DNA from: JANNXQ01 sp038238555
Lineage (GTDB): Bacteria > Verrucomicrobiota > Verrucomicrobiia > Chthoniobacterales > Chthoniobacteraceae
DNA length: 64,000 nt
NCBI GenBank assembly: GCA_038238555.1
Contig: JBBRXP010000004.1
Location: 1-64,000 of the forward strand
Direction of reading: 5' to 3'
In this document: positions 18,142-25,006 of the stretch, in pieces
Numbering within the stretch: the stretch's first letter is position 1
Layout of the letters: every line of letters begins with the position of its first letter
Notes under the pieces: generated by a model
Seen by the model: the letters and a program-made list of their open reading frames with translations, nothing else
Told to the model about the DNA's origin: nothing
The model's database searches: none
Program-made: the position numbers and the translations under genes

Positions 18142-18168
18142 TTCCGTGTGTTCCGTGTATTCCGTGGA
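18142..18168. repeat. Three 9-bp tandem repeats
   Basis: TTCCGTGTG, TTCCGTGTA, TTCCGTGGA in direct succession, between the GyrI-like gene and the second DGPF gene. A related Cys/Thr-rich stretch (CTCCGTGCCTCCGTG) occurs near 24410. Confidence 0.6.
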
Positions 18169-18298
18169 CTCCCATTCCCGCTTCAAAGCTAATGGGCAAT
18201 CTGTTGGACGCACCACACCAGGGGTCCGGAAAAACAGACCTTTCGTCCGCCGGTGAAAGCAGCCAACTTCCAAGACGATCACCTTCACCGCTACTGCC

Positions 18299-18715
18299 AT
18301 GAACGACCCGATAGCCACGCCCGAGAAACCCGAATTCCTCCTCCTCTTCCGCAATACTCAGCTCGAGAAGCGTCTCTCGACCGAGGAGATCCAGGAGGCG
18401 ATGCGGCGGCTCAATGAGTGGCTCGGACGCTGGTCGGAGCGGGGACAGATGAAGGCGGGGCAGCCGCTCGGGGATGAAGGCAAGGTGATCTCTGGGACGA
18501 GGCAGCGCGCGGTGGCGGATGGGCCGTTTGCGGAGGCAAAGGAAGCGGTGGGCGGTTACGTGCTGGTGGAGGCGGCGGATTTCGAGGAGGCGATGAAGAT
18601 CGCCGGCGAGTGGCCGCTGCTGGATTACGACGCGACGGTGGAGGTGCGGCCGGTGCTCAAGCAGTGCGCGACCATGGAGCGGCTGGGCATGCAACTCACG
18701 CCGCTCGGTGCTTGA
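18299..18715 (+). CDS. YCII-related DGPF-domain protein (second copy)
   Basis: The 138-residue protein carries DGPF in RAVADGPFAEAKEAVGGYV, with AGQPLGDEGKVISG before it. It is clearly paralogous to the 14682-15107 product, with the same order of motifs. Its 3' end overlaps the start of the ECF42-like sigma factor gene by 8 bp, so the two are cotranslated. This tight pairing is the hallmark arrangement for ECF42 systems. The product is a small cytosolic alpha-beta barrel protein of unknown activity. Confidence 0.88.
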   Translation: MNDPIATPEKPEFLLLFRNTQLEKRLSTEEIQEAMRRLNEWLGRWSERGQMKAGQPLGDEGKVISGTRQRAVADGPFAEAKEAVGGYVLVEAADFEEAMKIAGEWPLLDYDATVEVRPVLKQCATMERLGMQLTPLGA

Positions 18716-19985
18716 GGCCGTGAGCGCGCCGAGCGCGGAGGTATCGCGCATCACGGAGCGGCTCTTCCGCGAGGAAGCGGGGCGGCTGGTGGCGACCTTG
18801 ACGCGGCACTTTGGCGTCGAGCACCTGCAGCTCGCGGAGGATGTGGTGCAGGAGGCCCTCGCGCGCGCGCTGCGCGTCTGGCCGTTTTACGGCGTGCCGC
18901 AAAATCCGGCGGCGTGGCTCACGCAGACGGCGAAGAATCTCGCGCTCGATGTCATCCGCCGGGGGAAATCTTTTCACGAAAAGGAAGCAGCGATCGTCGC
19001 ATCGCTAGAGCACAGCGAGACCGACGCGGGCTTTGAGGAAGGCGAAATCCGCGACGACCGGCTGCGGCTGCTCTTTGTGTGCTGCCATCCGCACCTCGCG
19101 CAGGAGGCGCAGGTGGCGCTCGCGCTTAAGACGCTGTGCGGCTTTAGCACGGTGGAGATCGGCAAGGCGTTTCTCACCACCGAGGCATCGATCGCCAAGC
19201 GGCTCACGCGCGCCAAGCAGCGGCTGCGCGACGACGGGATCGCGTTTGAGATTCCCAGCGGCGCGCAATTGTCGGCGCGGCTGGAGGCCGTGTTGCAAAC
19301 GCTCTACCTGCTCTTCAACGAAGGCTACAAGGCGTCCGGCGGCGAGCGGCTCGTGCGCGAGGAACTGTGCTCCGAGGCGATCCGCCTGATGACGTTGCTC
19401 GTCGAGCATCCGGCGGGCAATGAGCCGCCCGTGCATGCGCTGCTGGCGCTCATGCTCTTCAACGCGGCGCGGCTCGAGACTCGCGTGGATGCGGAGGGCC
19501 ATCTGCTCCGCCTTGAGGAACAGGATCGCACGAAGTGGAACGATGAGACGATCGGCCGCGGGATGCAGCATCTGAGCCGATCGGCGGCCGGCGACGCACT
19601 GAGCGAATATCACCTGCAAGCCGGCATCGCGGCCTGCCACTGCGCGGCGCGCGATTACGCCTCGACGGATTGGCCGCAGATCCTCGCGCTCTACGACCGG
19701 CTCGTGGAAATCGATGACTCGCCGGTCGTCGCGCTCAACCGCGCCATCGCCGTGGCCCACATGCATGGCCCCGCCGCGGGCATCGCCGCCGTCGAAGCGA
19801 TCCGCGACCGCGGCAAGTTGGAGTCCTATTACCTGCGCTACGCCGTGCTCGGGGAATTCGAAGCGCGGATTGGCCGGCTTACGGCGGCGGCGGATCTTTT
19901 CGAGCGTGCCCTGAAACTTGCCGACACCAAGTCGGAGCGTGCCTTCCTCTCGAAACGGCTGCACGACTGCCGCGCCGGGGAATGA
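18708..19985 (+). CDS. ECF RNA polymerase sigma factor, ECF42-like, with TPR-type C-terminal extension
   Basis: The 425-residue protein starts at a GTG inside the DGPF gene. Region 2 shows LAEDVVQEALARALRVWP and AAWLTQTAKNLALDVIRR (residues 40-85). Region 4 shows LALKTLCGFSTVEIGKAF and SIAKRLTRAKQRLR (about 135-170). A roughly 240-residue extension follows, with LFNEGYKASGGERLVREE, DWPQILALYDRLVEIDDSP and VALNRAIAVAHMHGP. That layout (DUF6596 plus TPR helices) is what I know of ECF42, which has no anti-sigma factor and is thought to be controlled by its C-terminal domain. Probable targets are DGPF operons. Confidence 0.9.
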   Translation: MLEAVSAPSAEVSRITERLFREEAGRLVATLTRHFGVEHLQLAEDVVQEALARALRVWPFYGVPQNPAAWLTQTAKNLALDVIRRGKSFHEKEAAIVASLEHSETDAGFEEGEIRDDRLRLLFVCCHPHLAQEAQVALALKTLCGFSTVEIGKAFLTTEASIAKRLTRAKQRLRDDGIAFEIPSGAQLSARLEAVLQTLYLLFNEGYKASGGERLVREELCSEAIRLMTLLVEHPAGNEPPVHALLALMLFNAARLETRVDAEGHLLRLEEQDRTKWNDETIGRGMQHLSRSAAGDALSEYHLQAGIAACHCAARDYASTDWPQILALYDRLVEIDDSPVVALNRAIAVAHMHGPAAGIAAVEAIRDRGKLESYYLRYAVLGEFEARIGRLTAAADLFERALKLADTKSERAFLSKRLHDCRAGE

Positions 19986-20036
19986 GTTGCAAAAAAATTG
20001 AGGGCGGTCTCACCCGGACGCGGAGGTTTGTTGCGC

Positions 20037-21392
20037 TTACCACTTCGCGAGCTGGCTGGGGAAGCGGCAGCGCTCGCAATCGCTCGCGTCGCGCATGCAG
20101 AAGTCTTCGTAGATTTGCAGCAGGCCCTGTTGCTGCGCGGCGGTCTTGAGCATCGCGCGGCGCAACGGGCTGTCGCCAAAGAGGCGCTGGGCGGCGGTCT
20201 CCACGCGGCGGTTGCCAAGCACGGCGGGCACATTTTTGCAGCCGATCCAGCGCTGGGGATCGGCGGCGATGGCGAGCGGAAAGAAGACGTTGAGGAGCAT
20301 CTCGGTCACACGCGATTCGCCGACCAAGGCCATGCGGCTCGCGGAAGGTTTGGAGGAGACGGTGTAATGCGCATCCCAGTATTCGTCGCTGAGCTTCGCG
20401 AAAAATTCGTGGATCGCCTCGGGTTCGCAGGCATCGCTGAGCGCGCGGACTTTAGGAAAATGCCGCACGATCTGCGCGAGCGCGGCGAGCCTGCGCTGCG
20501 GATGATTGGCTGGACGCTGCCCGCCGAGCCGCCACAGGCCTGGCGCGAGCGCGAGCCGCTCGAATTCCGCGCGCCGCTGCCACCACGCTTCCCACAGCCC
20601 GCGGAGATACGAGCGCGTGGATGAATCAAACGCGGCGAGATCCGTGGCGCCGAGAAATCCGGCGACGCCGAAGAGCAGCGCATCCGCGTCGCCTTTGCGC
20701 AGCAGTCGCAACGGCAGGCGTTGCGCGAGCAGGGTGAAGGGGAGCTTGTTATTTTTGTAGCCGAGCGTGACGGCGAGCGCCTGGTAGAGCGCTTCGTCCG
20801 CGCCGTGCAGTTCGCCGAGCCGCGCGAGCGCGGCAGCTTTCCGCTTGAGTCGAAACTGCGCGGCTCCGAGCAGCACCTCGCGCACTTTCTCCTCCGGCAG
20901 CTCGCGCAGCGGGGCAGTGCAGCGGCCGGGCTTGGCTTCGGGCTGCGGGTTGGCGGGCTCTTCGCCGAGCCGCGCCACATCGAGCAGCACTTGCGGCACG
21001 AGGCGGTGGCGGGAAGTGCGAGTGAAGAATTCCGCCTCGCTGCGCTGCGTGAAGACGTGCAGCACCACGCCATCGTAGTTCGGATTCTCGGCGTGGCCGT
21101 GTCGCTCCCAATCGCGCGCATCGGGATCGAGTTCGATGCACCCGCGCACGGGCTCGCCGTCATTCGTCGCGATGGCCGCCTCCGCGAAGTCCGGCCCGGC
21201 CTCGCGATTCCATACACCGAATTGCACGATGCGCAGCGAGTCGCCCGCCGTCGTCGTGAAGTCGCGCCCGAAATCACCCGCGAACCAATGCGCCTGCAAC
21301 TCGTGTTCGGAAAAATGCCGCGGCACGCGCAGCAGCGGCTCTTCACGAAATGCGGAGTCGCACAGTGCGGAATATCGGTGCGCCAGTGTCAT
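20037..21392 (-). CDS. DUF2851 family protein
   Basis: The 451-residue protein starts at the ATG at 21392, overlapping the ABC permease stop (ATGA). Family features: LRVPRHFSEHELQAHWFAG, QFGVWNREAGPDF, GCIELDPDARDWERHGH and NPNYDGVVLHVFTQ near the N-terminus. These recall a nuclease-like core (E...D...H/N positions), although catalysis is unproven for DUF2851. The C-terminus ends with a Cys cluster, CMRDASDCERCRFP, that could bind metal or a cluster. Translational coupling to an ABC transporter is unexpected and may only reflect operon packing. An upstream in-frame extension overlaps the permease and was rejected. Confidence 0.85.
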   Translation of the reverse strand: MTLAHRYSALCDSAFREEPLLRVPRHFSEHELQAHWFAGDFGRDFTTTAGDSLRIVQFGVWNREAGPDFAEAAIATNDGEPVRGCIELDPDARDWERHGHAENPNYDGVVLHVFTQRSEAEFFTRTSRHRLVPQVLLDVARLGEEPANPQPEAKPGRCTAPLRELPEEKVREVLLGAAQFRLKRKAAALARLGELHGADEALYQALAVTLGYKNNKLPFTLLAQRLPLRLLRKGDADALLFGVAGFLGATDLAAFDSSTRSYLRGLWEAWWQRRAEFERLALAPGLWRLGGQRPANHPQRRLAALAQIVRHFPKVRALSDACEPEAIHEFFAKLSDEYWDAHYTVSSKPSASRMALVGESRVTEMLLNVFFPLAIAADPQRWIGCKNVPAVLGNRRVETAAQRLFGDSPLRRAMLKTAAQQQGLLQIYEDFCMRDASDCERCRFPSQLAKW

Positions 21393-22156
21393 GCTTTGAG
21401 CGTCCCCCAGCGCCGGTGCAGAAAGCGCTCCCACGGCGAGAAGAGTATCTTATCCGCCAGCAAACCGATGAGGATGATCACCAGCATGACGCCGATGACT
21501 TGATCCATCGCGTTGAGATCGCGCCCAAAGTGCAGGAGCTGGCCGAGGCCGAAGCCGCTGAGAATGCTGACGTAGATTTCCGCGGCCATGAGCGAGCGCC
21601 ACGCAAAGGCCCAGCCTTGTTTCACGCCGCTCACGATGAAAGGTAGCGACGCCGGCAGGATCACTTTGATCCAAGTGTGCAAGCCTCGCGAACCCATGGT
21701 GCGCGCGGCGCGGGCGAAGATCGGCGGCACATTGCGCACGCCATTGTCGGTGGCCAGCGCCACGCTCCACACGGTGCCCATCACCACGACGAAAAGCATG
21801 GCCGCCTCCGTCTGCCCGAGCCAGATGATCGCGAGCGGCACCCAGCACACGCTCGGCAGCGCCTGAAGCCCGAGTCCCAGCACGCCGATGGTGTCGCTCG
21901 CCCACTGAAAGCGCGCGGTAAAGAGACCCAGCGGCACGCCGATGGCCACGCCGATGAAGTAGCCCGCCAGCAGCCGCTTGGTGGTGGTCCACAGCGCCTC
22001 GAAAAGCGTGCGATCCTCCACCGCGGAACGCAGGTAAAGCCACACCTGTTCCGGCGGCGGCAGGATCATGGGCGACCATCTCTTTGTGAGCGCGAGGCCA
22101 TGCCAGATGCCGACGAGGGCGGCGAAAAAAAGGAACGCGGTGAAAGCGCGCTTCAT
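21389..22156 (-). CDS. ABC transporter permease, NitT/TauT (SsuC/TauC-like) type
   Basis: The 255-residue inner-membrane permease has about six helices and the EAA-type loop RAARTMGSRGLHTWIKVILPASLP. Other landmarks are YFIGVAIGVPLGLFTARF and WRSLMAAEIYVSILSGFG. The ATG at 22156 was chosen: the long upstream in-frame extension runs through a palindromic repeat and is not protein-like. It is the membrane partner of the ATPase and binding protein upstream on the same strand. The substrate could be a sulfonate, nitrate, taurine-like or pyrimidine-precursor compound. Confidence 0.92.
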   Translation of the reverse strand: MKRAFTAFLFFAALVGIWHGLALTKRWSPMILPPPEQVWLYLRSAVEDRTLFEALWTTTKRLLAGYFIGVAIGVPLGLFTARFQWASDTIGVLGLGLQALPSVCWVPLAIIWLGQTEAAMLFVVVMGTVWSVALATDNGVRNVPPIFARAARTMGSRGLHTWIKVILPASLPFIVSGVKQGWAFAWRSLMAAEIYVSILSGFGLGQLLHFGRDLNAMDQVIGVMLVIILIGLLADKILFSPWERFLHRRWGTLKA

Positions 22157-22180
22157 AAACTGCGCGCGGGCGCGAGAATC

Positions 22181-22385
22181 CGGGGAGCGCCCGCGTCCCG
22201 CGGGCTGGTCGCGGCGTCCTCGCCGCGACGAACTTTCCAAACCGCGCGGATCGGCAAGAGCTCTGCACCTCGAAGACCCGCGAGCATGTCTTCGCGGCGC
22301 GGAGTTCTTGCCGAAGCGGACGCCCTGAGAAAGTTCGTCGCGGCGAGGACGCCGCGACCAACACGCGGGACGCGTGTGCTCCCCG
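22181..22385. repeat. 205-bp imperfect palindromic element between ABC transporter genes
   Basis: The outer arms CGGGGAGC... (from 22181) and ...GCTCCCCG (to 22385) pair over roughly 57 bp with few mismatches. They include the self-complementary block GGTCGCGGCGTCCTCGCC near the outer third and GAACTTTC/GAAAGTTC further in. Inner arms CGGCAAGAGCTCTGC and GCGGAGTTCTTGCCG also pair. No ORF is plausible inside. It looks like a REP/MITE-type element in the gap between the ATPase and permease genes. Confidence 0.8.
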
Positions 22386-22388
22386 ATC

Positions 22389-23207
22389 TCATATCTGGAA
22401 GTCATCCCCGCGCGGCGGCGTACCGGCCGTTTTCAGCGCGCGGGTGATCTCGGCGGCGTGGTGGGCGAGGCTCGCGCTGTTGATGTCCCGCGGGCGGGGC
22501 AGGTCGATCTTGAATTCCCCGCAGATGCATCCCGGATGCGGCGAAAAAATCACGACCCGATCGCCGAGGCACACGGCTTCGCGGACGTTGTGAGTGACGA
22601 AGACGATGGTCTTTTTGCGCGCCGCCCAAATCTGCTGAATGTCGCCGTAGAGCTGCTCGCGGGTCATGGCGTCGAGGGCGGAAAAAGGTTCGTCCATGAG
22701 CAGCACGCGCGGATTGGGAGCGAGCGAACGGGCGAGGGCGGCGCGCTGCTTCATGCCACCGGAAAGCTCATGGACATTGGATCGGGCAAACTTTTCCAAA
22801 CCGACGAGCTGGATGTAATACATGGCCACCTCGAGCCGCTGCGGGTCGGTGAGGCCGGGCTTGAGCTTGAGGCCAAAGAGCACGTTGCCGAGCACGGTGA
22901 GCCACGGAAAAAGCGCGGGCTCTTGAAACATCACCATGCGGTCGCGGCCTGGCTCGATGACCATCCTGCCCTCGGCCATCACCGCGCCCTGGTCGGGCAT
23001 CTCGAGTCCTGCGATCATGTTGAGCAAGGTCGATTTGCCGCAACCGCTCGGGCCGAGAAGGCACACAAATTCTCCCTCCTCCACGCTCAGCGACACCTGG
23101 TCGAGAGCGTGCGTCTCCACCACTCCGGCGCGGAACCATTTCGAGATGCGATCGATCGAGAGCTTGAGCGGCCGGATCACGCGCAGCTCTTCGGCGACGG
23201 TACTCAT
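22389..23207 (-). CDS. ABC transporter ATP-binding protein, NitT/TauT (SsuB/TauB-like) type
   Basis: The 272-residue ATPase has Walker A GPSGCGKST, Q-loop MVMFQEPALFPWLTVLGN, signature LSGGMKQRAALARSLA, Walker B RVLLMDEPFSALD and H-loop IVFVTHNVREAV. This is the classic order. The start at 23207 (MSTVAEELRVIRPL) was preferred; the longer in-frame version reads through the heptamer repeat region. The C-terminal tail after FSPHPGCICGEFKIDLP is typical for the nitrate/sulfonate subgroup. It energises the permease encoded downstream across the palindromic element. Confidence 0.94.
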   Translation of the reverse strand: MSTVAEELRVIRPLKLSIDRISKWFRAGVVETHALDQVSLSVEEGEFVCLLGPSGCGKSTLLNMIAGLEMPDQGAVMAEGRMVIEPGRDRMVMFQEPALFPWLTVLGNVLFGLKLKPGLTDPQRLEVAMYYIQLVGLEKFARSNVHELSGGMKQRAALARSLAPNPRVLLMDEPFSALDAMTREQLYGDIQQIWAARKKTIVFVTHNVREAVCLGDRVVIFSPHPGCICGEFKIDLPRPRDINSASLAHHAAEITRALKTAGTPPRGDDFQI

Positions 23208-23223
23208 GGCGGGGATTTCATAA

Positions 23224-23367
23224 TGACGAATGACGAATGACGAGATCAGTAATTCGAGGTTCGTCATCATTCATCATCATCACGTCATTGGTCATTCGTC
23301 ATTCGTCATTCGTCATTGGTCATTGGTCATTGGTCATTGGTCATTGGTCATTGGTCATTCGTCATTC
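23224..23367. repeat. Heptamer tandem repeat array, 12 copies of GTCATT(G/C) plus an inverted short array
   Basis: Twelve contiguous heptamers run from 23284 to 23367: GTCATTG, three GTCATTC, six GTCATTG, two GTCATTC. Three TGACGAA-type units at 23224-23244 are their reverse complement. The last copies lie inside the binding-protein gene and supply its final codons (TNDQ) and its TGA stop. The unit is a rotation of TTGGTCA. Confidence 0.9.
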
Positions 23368-24310
23368 TTCTCACGAGCCGCTCGATCCCGCCTGCGCCGC
23401 GCAAGAAACCGACGCTCTGCGCCTCGACCAGCAGCGTGGCGAACTGCCCGCTCGCGATGTCGCTCGTGAAGGTGAGCCGCGGCCAGGCGTGCTCGACGAG
23501 TTCCGCTTTGAGCTCGCGCTTGCTCAGCGTCTTGATGGCTGCACGCACGAGAGCCTGCGCCTCGGCCGGATGCTCATTGATCCACCGCGTGAGCTCGGCA
23601 TGCGCGGCGACGAACTTTCTCGCGAGCTCCGGCTGCTCTTTCAGAAACTTCACGCTCGAAGCGAGCACGGTGGTCAGCGCGTCCTTCTGCTCGAGAAATA
23701 TTTTTCCGGCCGCCTCCAGTTCGAGCCGCGAGACCCACGGTTCCACGGCCCACGCGGCGTCGATCTTGCCCGCAAGGAAAAGTGGAAGCTGCTCAGGATT
23801 TTCCGTGGGCGCCACCAGGACATCGCCGCCGATTTGCGTGATGCGGAAGCCCTGCCGCTTGAGCCACGCACGCGCCGCCACGTCCTGGGTATTGCCGAGC
23901 TGCGGAGTCGCGAGCTTGCGGCCTCGGAAGTCCGCCGGCTGCGAGATGCGTCCGTCGGCCTGCACCACCAACGCCGCGCCCCCGGTGGCGGCGCCCGCGA
24001 TCACGCGCACCTCCTCGCCGTTCGATCGCAGGTAAGCATTGAGCACCGGGTTGGGCCCAACATAAGTGAGGTCGATCGACCGCGAGAAGATGCCCTCCAT
24101 CGCCGAGGGCCCGGCATTGTAGGAATACCAAGCGATCTTCACCCCCGGCCCGAGCCTCTCCTCAAACCATCCCCTTTCCCGCCGCGAAAGCTCTGAAGCC
24201 ACCAACGCCTGCGCGTGCGTGATATTTGGAAAATGCCCGACGCGAATGACCGTCTCTGCACGAAGCGTAGTGGCCACGAGTGCGGCGGCGAGAAATGAGA
24301 AGCGTAACAT
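23348..24310 (-). CDS. ABC transporter substrate-binding protein, NitT/TauT (SsuA-like) family
   Basis: The 320-residue periplasmic protein has a signal peptide (MLRFSFLAAALVATTLRAE). It shows the NMT1/SsuA fold: VIRVGHFPNITHAQALVASE, then DLTYVGPNPVLNAYLRS, KLATPQLGNTQDVAARAW and AAWAVEPWVSRLELEA. The start at 24310 places the signal peptide correctly. Its ATPase and permease follow on the same strand. The C-terminus reads RRMTNDQ followed by TGA; these last codons come from the heptamer array, so the original 3' end may have been altered. Confidence 0.9.
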   Translation of the reverse strand: MLRFSFLAAALVATTLRAETVIRVGHFPNITHAQALVASELSRRERGWFEERLGPGVKIAWYSYNAGPSAMEGIFSRSIDLTYVGPNPVLNAYLRSNGEEVRVIAGAATGGAALVVQADGRISQPADFRGRKLATPQLGNTQDVAARAWLKRQGFRITQIGGDVLVAPTENPEQLPLFLAGKIDAAWAVEPWVSRLELEAAGKIFLEQKDALTTVLASSVKFLKEQPELARKFVAAHAELTRWINEHPAEAQALVRAAIKTLSKRELKAELVEHAWPRLTFTSDIASGQFATLLVEAQSVGFLRGAGGIERLVRRMTNDQ

Positions 24311-24439
24311 GCGATCGAGATGGTAACTGATGGCAGGAGAATTGGCCATCCACTCGATCGCCCGGATTCAAACACAGATTACGCAGAAATCTTGTCTCTG
24401 CGTCCTCCGTGCCTCCGTGTTTAAATTGCAGCCCGCCCC

Positions 24440-24872
24440 GCCGGGCCGGAAGTTCATGCATTTGCAGTAACGACACGATAGCTCGTCCGGCCGCGGTCAA
24501 GCCGATGATTTCAAATTGCTGCACCTCAAAGTGCGTTTCCCAGTTTTCATGACGCGGGTGAAAAAGGAGTGCCGGACGCCCGCCGACCGGGTCGATGCCC
24601 GCGAGGTTCGGTCCCTTGTGCCGATTGCACCGGTGGCAGGCGAGGGCCAGGTTGTAGAATGGCGACTAGATCGCCCAGGACAATCAGGGCGTCATATTCT
24701 TCGGTCTCCGCTGGCGTCAATTGGCCCTCACTGGCCCGCTCTCCCAACTCATCCAGGCGTGCTTGCGTCAGCGGATCGGCCGGGGCGGCGAGCAACGCTG
24801 TCGCACTCTCGGAGTAAGGCAACGCGCCACAGGAGCGCTGGCGCGTTCCAGCGTCGCTTGAGTGGTCGACAT
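24440..24872 (-). pseudogene. Deletion fusion of a small companion protein and an HNH endonuclease
   Basis: The remnant begins at the ATG at 24872 (MSTTQATLERASAPVARCLT). A frameshift follows, and the next frame gives ESATALLAAPADP, QARLDELGERASEGQL and ETEEYDALIVLGDLVAIL, the typical N-terminal partner of HNH genes. The sequence then jumps, in yet another frame, to NLALACHRCNRHKGPNLAGI and IIGLTAAGRAIVSLLQMHE, the C-terminal part of a HNH nuclease. The end of the first gene and the start of the second, including the first HNH histidine region, are missing. The last frame has no proper stop and runs toward the binding-protein gene. Confidence 0.75.
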
Positions 24873-25006
24873 GGCGCGAGAATAGCGAACGGACATCGCC
24901 CCGCAAGGCCCTCCACGAAAGGTTCGGAAACCGCGGGAACGCGCGGCGAGCTTTCCCCAACCAATGCGAGGTCGCGCTCGGCGACGCGGACTGCCTCCTC
25001 TCAACC

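Noticed and set aside
22157..22405. N-terminal extension of the ABC permease
   Set aside because: The extra 83 codons are read through the palindromic element and are basic and low-complexity, so the ATG at 22156 fits better.
23284..23367. CRISPR-like array
   Set aside because: The units are contiguous 7-bp repeats without spacers, and no cas genes are present.
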